DNA of 64,000 bases from an uncultured Oscillospiraceae bacterium (GCA_944385365.1 CALWWW010000003.1:62001-126000); one strand, 5' to 3'; shown: positions 41,206 through 50,200, numbered from the stretch's first letter. Numbers and translations are program-made. Notes: generated by a model not told the origin, from the sequence alone.

Positions 41206-43722
41206 ATGAAGCTGATGATTTTGGACGGCAACAGTGTCATCAACCGGGCCTTTTACGGCATCCGGCCCCTGACCACCCGGGAAGGGCTGTACACCAACGC
41301 CGTCTATGGATTTTTGAATATCCTCCATAAATTTATGGGGGAGGAGCGGCCCGACGGCGTCTGTGTGGCCTTTGATTTGAAAGCGCCCACGTTCCGGCAT
41401 TTGCAGTATGAGGGCTATAAGGCCACCCGCCACGGGATGCCCGACGAACTGACCCAGCAGATGCCCGTGATAAAGGACGTTTTGCGGGCCATGTCCATTC
41501 CCATCTACGAACAGGAGGGCTGGGAGGCCGACGATATTTTAGGCACCGTGGGCCGAATCTGTGCCGAGTCCGGCTGGGAGTGTGTCATTCTCACCGGTGA
41601 CCGGGACAGCTTGCAGCTGGTGGACGATCATGTGACGGTGCGGCTGGTGTCCAGCAAGGCGGGCCAGACGCTGGCTACCCGCTACACGCCGGAGACGTTC
41701 CGAGAGGAGTATGGTTTTGACCCCATCCGTCTGGTGGACTGTAAGGCCCTCATGGGCGATTCCTCCGACAATATCCCCGGCGTTCCCGGTGTGGGCAAGA
41801 AGACGGCGGGGGACCTGCTGGCGGCATTCGGCAGCCTTGACGCCATCTATGACCACTTGGACAGCGATGCCATCAAACCGGCAGTGAAAAAGAAGCTGGA
41901 AGCCGGAAAGGATTCGGCCTACCTGTCCTATGATCTGGCCACCATCCGGAAAACAGCGCCCATCGAGTTTGTACCGGCGGACAACGTCTGCAAGCCCGTG
42001 GACAAAGCGGCTTTGCGGGCGCTGTTTGAAAAGCTGGAATTTGTCCGGCTCATGGACCGTTACGGCCTGTACGATGTGGAAGAAGCGCCGCAGTCTGCGG
42101 AACCGGCTGCCGCTGTGTGCACGCTGGAGTGCTTGCCGCCAGTGGGGACGCCCTGCGCCCTGGTCCTGGACGGAGATCAGGCGGCCATTGCCACCGCCGA
42201 CGGTGTCTGTGTTACAGAGATTTCCTGCTGTGAACCGCTGCTGACGGCGGAGACGCCCAAGGCTTGTGCTGATTACAAGACACTGTGGCACCAGCTGGAC
42301 CGGCTGGGGCTGCCCAAGGACGGCTTTGTGTTTGACGTGAGCTTGGCCGGATATGTGCTGGACCCCTCGGATAACCGGTACAGCCCCGACGAGTTAGCTA
42401 AACGATATCTCAATCAGGAGGGCCAGATGGAGAGCCTGTCCGACCGAGCCGCCGCTGTGTTTACCCTGTGGAAGCCCCTCCAAACGCTCATGGCAGAACA
42501 GAATATGACCACCCTCTATGAGACGGTGGAGTTCCCGCTGTGCGCCGTTCTGGCCCGCATGGAACGGGAGGGCATCGCTGTGGACCGCATGGCCCTGCTG
42601 GCCTTCGGCAATCTGCTGACGGAGCGCATCAACGCCCTGACGGAGCAAATCTACGACATGGCGGGGGAGACCTTCAACATCAATTCCACCCAGCAGCTGG
42701 GCGTTATCCTCTTTGAAAAGCTGGGTCTGCCGCCGGTGAAAAAGACGAAAACCGGCTATTCCACCAACGCCGAGGTTCTGGAAAAGCTGAAAAACAAGCA
42801 TCCCATCATCGAGGCCATCATGGATTATCGCATGGTGACAAAGCTCAATTCCACCTATGCCGAAGGGCTGGTCAAGGTCATCGGAGACGATGAACGGATT
42901 CACACGACCTTCCAGAACATGGTCACAGCCACGGGGCGGCTGTCCTCCACGGAACCCAATCTGCAAAACATCCCCGTCCGCACGGAGCTGGGCAGCGAAA
43001 TCCGTAAAATGTTTGTCCCGAAAGACGGCTGTGTGCTCATTGACGCCGACTACTCCCAGATTGAACTGCGGGTTCTGGCCCATATTGCCAACGACAAGAT
43101 CATGCAGGAGGCCTTCCGCAGCGGCGAGGATGTCCACCGGGTCACGGCCTCCCAGGTCTTTGGAGTGGACCCGGAGGATGTCACCAGTCTCATGCGCCGC
43201 CATGCCAAGGCCGTCAACTTCGGTATTGTCTACGGCATTTCCGACTTCTCCCTGGCCGATGATATCGGTGTGACCCGGAAAGAGGCCAAGGCGTATATTG
43301 AGAGCTATCTGGAGAAATACGCCGGTGTCCGGCAGTATATGCACGACGTGGTGGAGCAGGCCAAGGCCGACGGCTATGTGACAACTTTGATGGGCCGCCG
43401 CCGCTATTTGCCGGAACTCAAAAGCAAAAACTTCAATCTCCGCTCCTTTGGGGAGCGCTGCGCCATGAATACCCCCATCCAGGGCACCGCCGCCGACATC
43501 ATCAAGCTGGCCATGATTCGGGTGGACGCGGCATTGGCAAAGCAGTACCCCCAGGCCCGTCTGGTTTTGCAGGTCCATGACGAATTGATTGTCGAGTGTC
43601 CGCTGGATCAGGCCGACGGCGTCAAGCAGCTGGTGGAGCGGGAGATGGAACAGGTGATGGAACTGCGGGTGCCCCTGCTGGCCGAGGCCAAAAGCGGCGC
43701 CAGCTGGTATGAGGCCAAGTGA
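41206..43722 (+). CDS. polA: DNA polymerase I
   Basis: The 838-residue polymerase for repair and Okazaki fragment processing has a 5' nuclease domain (about 1-290; D-G-N-S-V-I-N-R-A-F, E-A-D-D-I-L, T-G-D-R-D, G-D-S-S-D-N-I-P-G-V-P-G-V-G). A 3'-5' exonuclease-like domain (about 300-470) has lost the D-x-E motif. The polymerase domain (about 470-838) shows motif A D-Y-S-Q-I-E-L-R, the O-helix region R-R-x-A-K-A-V-N-F-G-I-V-Y-G and motif C V-H-D-E. Lack of proofreading is normal for Bacillus-type PolI. It is followed 1 nt later by rimI. Confidence 0.97.
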   Translation: MKLMILDGNSVINRAFYGIRPLTTREGLYTNAVYGFLNILHKFMGEERPDGVCVAFDLKAPTFRHLQYEGYKATRHGMPDELTQQMPVIKDVLRAMSIPIYEQEGWEADDILGTVGRICAESGWECVILTGDRDSLQLVDDHVTVRLVSSKAGQTLATRYTPETFREEYGFDPIRLVDCKALMGDSSDNIPGVPGVGKKTAGDLLAAFGSLDAIYDHLDSDAIKPAVKKKLEAGKDSAYLSYDLATIRKTAPIEFVPADNVCKPVDKAALRALFEKLEFVRLMDRYGLYDVEEAPQSAEPAAAVCTLECLPPVGTPCALVLDGDQAAIATADGVCVTEISCCEPLLTAETPKACADYKTLWHQLDRLGLPKDGFVFDVSLAGYVLDPSDNRYSPDELAKRYLNQEGQMESLSDRAAAVFTLWKPLQTLMAEQNMTTLYETVEFPLCAVLARMEREGIAVDRMALLAFGNLLTERINALTEQIYDMAGETFNINSTQQLGVILFEKLGLPPVKKTKTGYSTNAEVLEKLKNKHPIIEAIMDYRMVTKLNSTYAEGLVKVIGDDERIHTTFQNMVTATGRLSSTEPNLQNIPVRTELGSEIRKMFVPKDGCVLIDADYSQIELRVLAHIANDKIMQEAFRSGEDVHRVTASQVFGVDPEDVTSLMRRHAKAVNFGIVYGISDFSLADDIGVTRKEAKAYIESYLEKYAGVRQYMHDVVEQAKADGYVTTLMGRRRYLPELKSKNFNLRSFGERCAMNTPIQGTAADIIKLAMIRVDAALAKQYPQARLVLQVHDELIVECPLDQADGVKQLVEREMEQVMELRVPLLAEAKSGASWYEAK

Positions 43723-43723
43723 T

Positions 43724-44164
43724 ATGGAACTGATCCCAATGACCCAATCCCATGTGGCCCAGGTGGCGGCCCTGGAACAGGTTTGCTTCACCGACCCCTG
43801 GAGCGAAGCGTCGGTGGCTGGAGAGCTGGCCAATGAGCTGAGTCTGTGGCTGGTGGCCGTGGAGGGGGAGACCGTTCTGGGCTATGTGGGCAGCCAGACG
43901 GTGCTGGACAGCACCGACATTCTGAATGTAGCCGTGTCCCCGGATCACCGGGGCCGCGGCATTGGCCGGGCGCTGCTGACGGAACTGGAACAGCGGCTGC
44001 GGCAGCAGGGTGTGACGGAAGTGCTTCTGGAAGTGCGGCCCTCCAACGCACCGGCCATCGCCCTGTATACATCCCTGGGCTTTGTCCAGGTGGGCAGACG
44101 GCCCAACTACTATTTGAATCCCCGGGAGGACGCGTTGATCCTCAAAAAGGAGTGGAACACTTGA
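43724..44164 (+). CDS. rimI: Ribosomal protein alanine N-acetyltransferase RimI
   Basis: This GNAT acetyltransferase of 146 residues has the acetyl-CoA loop H-R-G-R-G-I-G-R-A-L-L near residue 80 and the G-F-V-Q-V-G-R-R-P-N-Y-Y end typical of RimI. RimI acetylates the N-terminus of ribosomal protein S18. ATG 43724 follows the polA stop by 1 nt; GAGG lies about 9 nt upstream. Its stop overlaps the tsaD start. The usual tsaE-tsaB-rimI-tsaD order is only partly kept here: tsaB and tsaE are not adjacent. Confidence 0.92.
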   Translation: MELIPMTQSHVAQVAALEQVCFTDPWSEASVAGELANELSLWLVAVEGETVLGYVGSQTVLDSTDILNVAVSPDHRGRGIGRALLTELEQRLRQQGVTEVLLEVRPSNAPAIALYTSLGFVQVGRRPNYYLNPREDALILKKEWNT

Positions 44165-45165
44165 ATATTTTAGCCATTGAATCCTCCTGCGACGAGACGG
44201 CGGTAGCCGTGGTCCGGGATGGCCGGACGGTGCTGGCCGACTGCATCGCGTCTCAGGTGGCCATCCATAAGACCTACGGCGGTGTGGTGCCGGAAATCGC
44301 CTCCCGCAAGCACATTGAAGCCATCTATGGTCTGGCTGATCAGGCATTGGAGACGGCGGGCATCACCCGGCAGGACATTGACGCTGTCGGCGTCACCTAT
44401 GCGCCTGGTCTCATCGGTGCGGTGCTGGTGGGCGTTAACTTCGCCAAGGCCGCGGCCATGGCCCTGCAGGTCCCGCTGATTCCGGTTCATCATATCCGGG
44501 GCCATATCGCCGCCAACTATCTGGCCTTTCCAGAGCTGGAACCGCCGTTCCTCTGTCTGGTGGTGTCCGGCGGCCACAGCATGATTGTGGATGTCCAGGA
44601 TTACATCAAACTGAAAATCCTCGGCTCCACCCGGGACGACGCGGCGGGAGAGTGCTTCGACAAGGTGGCTCGTGTCCTGGGGATGCCCTATCCCGGCGGC
44701 GCGGCGCTGGACAAGCTGGCCCGCACCGGTACGGAAGGCAAATACCCCATGCCTGTGGCCCACGTCAGCGGCAGCGATCTGGACATGTCTTTTTCCGGTT
44801 TGAAGACGGCGGCGCTGAATCTCATTCACAACGCCGAGCAGAAAGCGGAAACGTTGGATGTGCCGGGTCTCTGCGCCGACTTTTCCAAGGCCGTCAGCGA
44901 TACGCTGGTGCCCCGTACCATGGCGGCGCTGGAGCAGACCGGTTATCAAAAGCTGGCCATTGCCGGCGGCGTGGCCGCCAACAGCCGCATTCGCGGTGAC
45001 TTTGAGACGCAGTGTGCCAAACTGGGCGCAGAGCTGTATCTGCCGCCGCTGAAACTCTGCGGCGATAACGGCGCCATGATCGGCGCCCAGGCGTATTATG
45101 AGTATCTGGCCGGACATACGGCAGGCCAGGACCTCAACGCCTATGCCACCATGTCCATAGAATAA
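44161..45165 (+). CDS. tsaD: tRNA N6-adenosine threonylcarbamoyltransferase TsaD
   Basis: It transfers the threonylcarbamoyl group to A37 of ANN-decoding tRNAs together with TsaB and TsaE. The 334-residue ASKHA-fold protein shows I-L-A-I-E-S-S-C-D-E-T, the metal histidines in V-H-H-I-R-G-H-I, V-S-G-G-H, G-E-C-F-D-K-V, F-S-G-L-K-T-A and A-G-G-V-A-A-N. The start is TTG at 44161, overlapping the rimI stop as TTGA, with AAGGAG 8 nt upstream. A terminator follows directly. Confidence 0.96.
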   Translation: MNILAIESSCDETAVAVVRDGRTVLADCIASQVAIHKTYGGVVPEIASRKHIEAIYGLADQALETAGITRQDIDAVGVTYAPGLIGAVLVGVNFAKAAAMALQVPLIPVHHIRGHIAANYLAFPELEPPFLCLVVSGGHSMIVDVQDYIKLKILGSTRDDAAGECFDKVARVLGMPYPGGAALDKLARTGTEGKYPMPVAHVSGSDLDMSFSGLKTAALNLIHNAEQKAETLDVPGLCADFSKAVSDTLVPRTMAALEQTGYQKLAIAGGVAANSRIRGDFETQCAKLGAELYLPPLKLCGDNGAMIGAQAYYEYLAGHTAGQDLNAYATMSIE

Positions 45166-45170
45166 GCCAT

Positions 45171-45202
45171 GCGGGCCGGAACTCAGTTCCGGTCCGCGTT
45201 TT
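45171..45202. terminator. Terminator between tsaD and the glycosyltransferase gene
   Basis: The stem GCGGGCCGGAAC/GTTCCGGTCCGC with loop TCA is followed by GTTTT on the plus strand. The hairpin overlaps the last codons of the convergent glycosyltransferase gene. Confidence 0.75.
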
Positions 45203-46262
45203 GCTGGGCAATTCGGTCAAAATAGGCCCGGTTGTAGGCACAGGCCGGAGACTGGGGCCGCAGACGGCAGGCCGCTTCGTTATAGGCCGCCGCTTTCCGC
45301 CAATCGCCCAACCGGTCATGACAGACGCATAGTTGCAGCAGAGGAATGTAATTCCGGCAGTCCGGCAGTGTAAAGCCCAAATGCTCCGGCCGGGTCATGG
45401 CCTGCTCATACCAATAGATGGCGGCATCCCACTGCTCCAGTTCCAGATACCGTTGGCCCAAAGCGCAGCACAGCTCCGGCGTCGGCGCGCCGAAGCACAG
45501 TCCCAGCACCAGGGACGGCAGCACTTGCTCCGGCTGTTCCAAACGCCGGTAACAATCGGCCAAATCCATGGCGGCCTGGATGCTGTCCGGGGCCCAACCG
45601 CCGCCGGTCTGCAGAAAGTCCGCAAACTGTGCCGCTGCTTCCCGGTCTCTGCTGTGGTATGTCAACTCCCGGGCGTAATAGAACTGTTCCCGGGGCGTCA
45701 GGGGCCGCCGGGCCCGAAGTCCTTCCAGAATCCGCAGGTTCCGGTCCGGGTCGCCGGGGCCGGTTTTGTGATGGGTCACCGCACCGTCGCCGTACCGGAC
45801 CACACCACGGGGGGCGATGGCTTCATGGACCGCCCCTTCCCACCGGAATTCGGCGTGATTACGGATGAGCCGCTCCCGATAACAGGTAAAGGTGGGGACG
45901 CCGTCGGCGTCAAAGGCCGTATGATAGGGCAGCATGACCATATCGGTGTCCGGCGGCAGCGTTTCTTTCATGGTCAGCAATTTGGCAAGATCGTCCGGCA
46001 GCAATATGTCGTCGGCATCCAGCCACAGACAGTAGTCCATGGCGGCGGCGTCAAAGGAATAATTCCGCGCGGCGGAAAAATCGTCCCGCCAGGGAAAGGA
46101 AAACACCTGTGCGCCAAACCGCCGGCCAATTTCAACAGTGCCGTCGGTGCTGCCGGTGTCCACCACAATGATTTCATCCGCAAGGGGCGCGGCCGATTGG
46201 AGACAGCGTTCCAGAACCGCTTCCTCATTTTTTACAATCATACAAAGACTGATGGTGACCAA
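45183..46262 (-). CDS. Family 2 glycosyltransferase with C-terminal TPR-like repeats
   Basis: The 359-residue protein begins with a GT-A glycosyltransferase domain (about 1-220): I-S-L-C-M-I-V-K-N-E-E, V-D-T-G-S-T-D-G-T, and the metal D-x-D in W-L-D-A-D-D. Residues about 225-355 form helical tetratricopeptide-like repeats (E-L-C-C-A-L-G-Q-R-Y-L-E-L-E-Q-W-D-A-A-I). This GT2-TPR layout resembles SunS-like S-glycosyltransferases, but that substrate is not implied. The start is TTG 46262 with GGAGGG 7 nt upstream; in-frame ATG 46277 lacks a site. It is a single gene, divergent from tspO. Confidence 0.85.
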   Translation of the reverse strand: MVTISLCMIVKNEEAVLERCLQSAAPLADEIIVVDTGSTDGTVEIGRRFGAQVFSFPWRDDFSAARNYSFDAAAMDYCLWLDADDILLPDDLAKLLTMKETLPPDTDMVMLPYHTAFDADGVPTFTCYRERLIRNHAEFRWEGAVHEAIAPRGVVRYGDGAVTHHKTGPGDPDRNLRILEGLRARRPLTPREQFYYARELTYHSRDREAAAQFADFLQTGGGWAPDSIQAAMDLADCYRRLEQPEQVLPSLVLGLCFGAPTPELCCALGQRYLELEQWDAAIYWYEQAMTRPEHLGFTLPDCRNYIPLLQLCVCHDRLGDWRKAAAYNEAACRLRPQSPACAYNRAYFDRIAQQNADRN

Positions 46263-46366
46263 ATTCCATCCCTCCATCCGGAAAGCATAGTACAGTCTAT
46301 GAGGTTGCCGTATAAAGGGTGCAGAAACTGCATATAGCTGTTCTATGGAAGGAAGGAGGAGCAACG

Positions 46367-46831
46367 TTGAAAAAATGGACGTATCTGTGGCTGCCGCTGC
46401 TGGCGTTGGCCGTGGGTTTTCTGGCGTCATCCCTGACCCGGCAGGGCATGGAAACCATCTATCCCACCTGGGTGAAACCGGCCCTGACACCGCCGGAGAT
46501 TGTTTTTCCCATCGTCTGGACCGTTCTCTATATTCTGATGGGCCTGGGATTGGCCATGGTGCTGCGACAGGGCGGCACAGCGGCCAAACCGGCGGCCATT
46601 GTGTGGGGTGCACAGCTGGTGCTGAACTTCGTTTGGACCCTGGTGTTTTTTGGCGCAGGCAAACCATTGGCGGCCTTTTTTGTCCTTTTGCTGCTGTGGC
46701 TGGCCATTCTGGTGATGATTCGGTCGTTCCGTCAATTTTCCACCTTGGCGGCAGTTCTGCAGGTTCCGTATTTGCTGTGGGTGACCTTTGCGGGCTATCT
46801 CAATCTGGCGATTTTCTATCTGAACCGATAA
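46367..46831 (+). CDS. tspO: TspO/MBR family membrane protein
   Basis: The 154-residue protein with five membrane helices shows the TspO signature P-T-W-V-K-P-A-L-T-P-P-E-I-V-F-P-I-V-W-T-V-L-Y near residues 34-56 and conserved W and N residues in helices 3-5 (N-F-V-W-T-L-V-F; Y-L-N-L-A-I-F). The family binds porphyrins and sterols and is linked to tetrapyrrole and stress responses. The start is TTG 46367 with AAGGAGG 7 nt upstream. It is monocistronic, with a hairpin after the stop. Its ligand in an anaerobe is unknown. Confidence 0.92.
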   Translation: MKKWTYLWLPLLALAVGFLASSLTRQGMETIYPTWVKPALTPPEIVFPIVWTVLYILMGLGLAMVLRQGGTAAKPAAIVWGAQLVLNFVWTLVFFGAGKPLAAFFVLLLLWLAILVMIRSFRQFSTLAAVLQVPYLLWVTFAGYLNLAIFYLNR

Positions 46832-46834
46832 ACA

Positions 46835-46868
46835 ATACCCCGTTCCGACGTGGAACGGGGTATCGTTT
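46835..46868. terminator. Terminator between tspO and the HAD gene
   Basis: The perfect 12-bp stem ATACCCCGTTCC/GGAACGGGGTAT with loop GACGT has a modest T-tract. It lies 4 nt after tspO and 16 nt from the end of the convergent HAD gene. Confidence 0.7.
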
Positions 46869-46879
46869 GTCCTATGGAA

Positions 46880-47536
46880 TTACAGAATCAGGTTCAGAGC
46901 CTGGGACCAGTGCTCCAACCGGTAGTCGGCCAGAGCGGACATTTCCGCCCAGCGGGCTTCGGAAACCCCCTCGTCGTAGATGGCCGCCACCCGGTATCCG
47001 GCGTCCTTGGCCGTGCGAATGGCATAGGGAGCGTCCTCATAGACGACAGTCTCTGCCGGGGTGCCGCCCAGACGGGATACGGCGATGTTGTAGATATTTG
47101 GCCGGTCCTTGCCATAGCCCACCTCTTCACAGGACAGGAGAAAGGCGAACCGGTCCAGAATGCCCAAACGGCCCAGGCACAGCTCAATCAGGGGCTTGTC
47201 CGTGGCGGAAGCCACACAGAGCGCGACGCCGCGGCGCTGCAATTCGTCCAGATACTCCACAATGCCGTCTTTCAGCAGCACATCCCGCCCGTAGTGGACG
47301 GCCATCATGTCGTTCATCTCCGCCAGAATTTCCTCCGGCGTACCGGGCAGGTGAAAGGCGTCGGCAAACAATGTGGTGGACTGGGCCAGCGTCATGGGCC
47401 GCAGCATGCGAAGAATATCCGGCGGAATCTCCGTAACACCCTTGTTGTGGAGATATTCCACGCCCAGCTGCCGCCAATAGCCCATGGAATCCACCAGGGT
47501 GCCGTCCATGTCGAAAATACCGTATTTTTGCTTCAT
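46880..47536 (-). CDS. HAD-superfamily phosphatase/phosphomutase
   Basis: The 218-residue HAD hydrolase is of the beta-phosphoglucomutase/phosphoglycolate phosphatase type. Motif I is F-D-M-D-G-T-L-V-D-S (nucleophile D9), followed by a helical cap (about 18-90), motif II S-A-T, motif III lysine in G-Y-G-K-D-R-P and motif IV V-Y-E-D-A. Substrate is not predictable from sequence; small sugar phosphates are usual. ATG 47536 has AAGGAG 6 nt upstream, and the gene has its own promoter. Confidence 0.9.
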   Translation of the reverse strand: MKQKYGIFDMDGTLVDSMGYWRQLGVEYLHNKGVTEIPPDILRMLRPMTLAQSTTLFADAFHLPGTPEEILAEMNDMMAVHYGRDVLLKDGIVEYLDELQRRGVALCVASATDKPLIELCLGRLGILDRFAFLLSCEEVGYGKDRPNIYNIAVSRLGGTPAETVVYEDAPYAIRTAKDAGYRVAAIYDEGVSEARWAEMSALADYRLEHWSQALNLIL

Positions 47537-47588
47537 AGTGCGCTCCTTGCTTCCGGGGGACGGCGCCGCCGCCCATGTCATATGGTCC

Positions 47589-47617
47589 ATTATACGGCGG
47601 GCCGCCAAGAAACGCAA
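47589..47617 (-). promoter_or_regulatory. Promoter of the HAD gene
   Basis: On the minus strand: TTGCGT (47617-47612), a 17-nt spacer and consensus TATAAT (47594-47589), just after the AraC-family gene stop. Confidence 0.7.
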
Positions 47618-47620
47618 GGC

Positions 47621-48544
47621 TCAGGTGGGGGAGATGGGGGCGTCGGCAATGCGCTGAATCTGGGCTTTGCGGTATTTGACCGGCGACAGCCCGGTGGCCT
47701 CGGAGAAGCGGCGGATAAAGTGGCTGGTGTTGCAGAACCCCAGGGATTCCGCAATGGAGTCAATGGACAAGTTGGTCTGCACCAGGGTATATTGGGCCTT
47801 TTTGATTCGCTGGTTCATGATATACTCCTGGGGCGTCTGATGATAGTGCTCCTTGAACTGCTTGATAAAGTGCTGGAGACTGATGCCGCACAGATCGGCC
47901 AGCTCGGCGTTGGCGATTTTCCGGGACATATGGGCATTGATGTACGCTTCCACCAGCAGGAAATTCATGGCGCTGTCTTCCGTCAGCTGCAAGGGGCTGG
48001 ATACCTCGCTGTATTGCAGCATGGACAGCAATACCCGGTAAATTTCCAGGGACGGCTGATAGTAGCTGTTGACCATCAGGCGCTGCTGGATGAGACAGAC
48101 CTGGGCGCAGATATCGGGGAAGAGGGGACCTTCCAGCACGGGGCCATGGAGCCCGATGAGATGGCGGATCAGATCGGTGGTGTTGGCGCCGTAGAATTCC
48201 AGCCACACCTTGCCCATGGGGTCCTTGGGGTCGTTCCAATATTTATGAGGTTCATGGGCCGGCAGCAGTACCAGCTGATTCCGGTGCAGTTCATACGTCT
48301 TGCCGTCATATTCCAGATAGCCGTGGCCCGACAGGATACAGAAGATTTCACAGTAGATGGTGGAGGCGCTGCGCTCCACGGCAAAAAGCGTCGGCAGCGC
48401 GTGGACAATACCGGTACGGTGTACCCGATACAGCAGGGACTTTTCATCGGGCTGGAAGGGGGAAACGTAGTGATAGTCGTGAAAATCACCGTCGCCATCA
48501 CAGAGGAACACGTCGGAATAAGAAGCATCTCGAATCATTTCCAT
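47621..48544 (-). CDS. AraC-family transcriptional regulator with cupin sensor domain
   Basis: The 307-residue protein has an N-terminal cupin-like AraC binding domain (about 30-150; E-I-F-C-I-L-S-G-H-G-Y-L-E-Y-D-G, V-L-L-P-A-H-E-P-H) and a C-terminal double helix-turn-helix (about 205-300; I-A-N-A-E-L-A-D-L-C-G-I-S, then S-I-A-E-S-L-G-F-C-N-T-S-H-F-I-R-R-F). Such regulators usually respond to sugars. ATG 48544 has GGGAGGT 6 nt upstream. No sugar genes adjoin it except the HAD phosphatase downstream, which may be its target. Confidence 0.93.
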   Translation of the reverse strand: MEMIRDASYSDVFLCDGDGDFHDYHYVSPFQPDEKSLLYRVHRTGIVHALPTLFAVERSASTIYCEIFCILSGHGYLEYDGKTYELHRNQLVLLPAHEPHKYWNDPKDPMGKVWLEFYGANTTDLIRHLIGLHGPVLEGPLFPDICAQVCLIQQRLMVNSYYQPSLEIYRVLLSMLQYSEVSSPLQLTEDSAMNFLLVEAYINAHMSRKIANAELADLCGISLQHFIKQFKEHYHQTPQEYIMNQRIKKAQYTLVQTNLSIDSIAESLGFCNTSHFIRRFSEATGLSPVKYRKAQIQRIADAPISPT

Positions 48545-48581
48545 GGTAGGACCTCCCATCTTCTATATTCATCTTACTGGT

Positions 48582-48587
48582 ATTATA
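48582..48587 (-). promoter_or_regulatory. Extended -10 of the AraC-family gene
   Basis: On the minus strand, TATAAT preceded by TGA. No good -35 is seen, because that position falls in the terminator hairpin. Confidence 0.4.
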
Positions 48588-48591
48588 TCAT

Positions 48592-48661
48592 AAAAATCGC
48601 ATCCAGGGAAGAGCGGGAAGCGCCCTTGTAAAACGCTTCCCGCCCGGTCTGGATGCTTTTT
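48592..48661. terminator. Long bidirectional hairpin between the SCIFF maturase and AraC genes
   Basis: The outer stem GCATCCAG/CTGGATGC and inner stem GCGGGAAGCG/CGCTTCCCGC are separated by short mismatched stretches. T-runs on either strand allow it to work as the terminator of the maturase gene on the minus strand. Confidence 0.75.
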
Positions 48662-48697
48662 ATTCGATATACGGTATGGGCTGTGTGCCCCATGTGC

Positions 48698-50083
48698 TCA
48701 GTAGCTTTTGGTGAAACCGGCCTGGGCCACCTGGACCATGATGGCGCATTCAATGCGCTTGCGGAACAGCTGGCAGCCGTATTCATAGATGCCCTTGATG
48801 CTGCCGGTGGCGTGGTAGGCGTTGGCCGCGCAGCCGCCGGAGCAGTAGAGACGGGCCCAGCAGTCCTTGCAGTCGGGGCGGGCGTAGGCGTTGCACAGCT
48901 TGAACTCGTCCCGCAGTGCAGTGTTGGTGACGCCGTCCCAGACGTTGCCCATGCTGTAGGCCGGGTCGCCCACAAACTGATGGCAGGGGAACAGCTCGCC
49001 CCAGGGGGTGACGGCCAGATATTCCGTGCCGCTGCCGCAGCCGGAAATCCGCTTGTAGATGCAGGGACCGCCCTTTAGGTCGATCATGTAGTGGTAGAAG
49101 GTGAAGCCGTTGCCGGCCTCATGGCGGCGGATCATTTCCGTGGCCAGAATTTCATATTGCTCAAACAGCTTGGGCAGGTCTTCCTCCGTCAATGCGTAAG
49201 GCTCGTCGGGGGCGGAGACCACCGGCTCCATGGAAAGCTCTGTGAAGCCCAGATCGGCCATGTGGAAAATGTCGTTGGTGAAATCCACATTGTCGTGGGT
49301 AAAGGTGCCGCGCATATAGTAACCCTTGCCGCCGCGGCTCTCCACCAGCTTTTTGAACTTGGGCAGGATGATATCATAGCTGCCCTTGCCATTGACGGTC
49401 CGGCGCAGACGGTCGTGGACCTCTTTCCGGCCGTCCAGGCTCAGGACCACATTGTGCATTTCCTTGTTGGCAAACTCGATGACGTCGTCGTCGATGAGCA
49501 GGCCGTTGGTGGTCAGGGTGAAGCGGAAATTCTTGTTGTGGAGCTTCTCCTGCTCCCGGGCGTAGGCCACCACATCCTTGACCATCTGCCAGTTCATCAG
49601 CGGTTCGCCGCCGAAGAAGTCCACCTCCAGATTCCGGCGGGTACCGGAATGGGCAATGAGGAAATCAATGGCCTGCTTACCCACTTCCAGGGACATGAGG
49701 GCCCGGTCGCCCTGGTACTTGCCCTGGCTGGCAAAGCAGTAGTTACAGGTCAGGTTGCAGGTGTGGGCCACATGGAGACACAGGGCTTTAATGACGGTGT
49801 TGCGCTCCTTGAAATCAAAGGCCATGTCGGCGTACTGGTCGGGAGCAAAGAGCTTGCCGTTCTTTTTCAGCTCCTCGATGCTGTCCAGAACCTGGCGCAG
49901 CTCCTCTTCGGTGACATCGGGCTGGTCATGGTACTTCTCCAGCATCTGCCGGATGATCTCCTCGGGCGCCGTGGTCTCATAGAGGGCGATAACGTCATAG
50001 GCCACCGGGTCCACCACATGGACCGAGCCGCTGTAGATATCCAGCACGATGCAGTAGCCATTGAGTTTGTACTGATGAATCAT
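48698..50083 (-). CDS. Thioether cross-link-forming SCIFF peptide maturase (radical SAM/SPASM)
   Basis: The 461-residue enzyme modifies the SCIFF peptide encoded directly upstream. An N-terminal RRE-like peptide-binding region (about 1-95) precedes the radical SAM motif C-N-L-T-C-N-Y-C (C109, C113, C116). F-F-G-G-E-P-L-M-N and S-L-D-G-R follow, then a SPASM domain whose auxiliary cluster cysteines lie in C-G-S-G-T-E-Y, F-P-C-H, C-K-D-C-W-A-R-L-Y-C-S-G-G-C and the late C. Characterised relatives form Cys-thioether bonds (ranthipeptide class). A hairpin separates it from the peptide gene. Confidence 0.95.
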   Translation of the reverse strand: MIHQYKLNGYCIVLDIYSGSVHVVDPVAYDVIALYETTAPEEIIRQMLEKYHDQPDVTEEELRQVLDSIEELKKNGKLFAPDQYADMAFDFKERNTVIKALCLHVAHTCNLTCNYCFASQGKYQGDRALMSLEVGKQAIDFLIAHSGTRRNLEVDFFGGEPLMNWQMVKDVVAYAREQEKLHNKNFRFTLTTNGLLIDDDVIEFANKEMHNVVLSLDGRKEVHDRLRRTVNGKGSYDIILPKFKKLVESRGGKGYYMRGTFTHDNVDFTNDIFHMADLGFTELSMEPVVSAPDEPYALTEEDLPKLFEQYEILATEMIRRHEAGNGFTFYHYMIDLKGGPCIYKRISGCGSGTEYLAVTPWGELFPCHQFVGDPAYSMGNVWDGVTNTALRDEFKLCNAYARPDCKDCWARLYCSGGCAANAYHATGSIKGIYEYGCQLFRKRIECAIMVQVAQAGFTKSY

Positions 50084-50143
50084 AAGGTTCCTCTTTCTAT
50101 GTGAAAATCATAAATTTACCGAAGTATTCGGCCCAAAGACATG

Positions 50144-50178
50144 AAAAATCGCCGCCGGCCGCGCTAGGCGCGGCGGGG
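50144..50178 (-). terminator. Attenuating terminator between SCIFF peptide and maturase genes
   Basis: On the minus strand, a GC-rich hairpin (GCCCCGCCGCGC-CTAG-CGCGGCCGGCGGC, with one mismatch) is followed by GATTTTT. Partial read-through would give more peptide than maturase message. Confidence 0.7.
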
Positions 50179-50200
50179 CAGCGACCCTTCCAAAATCAAA

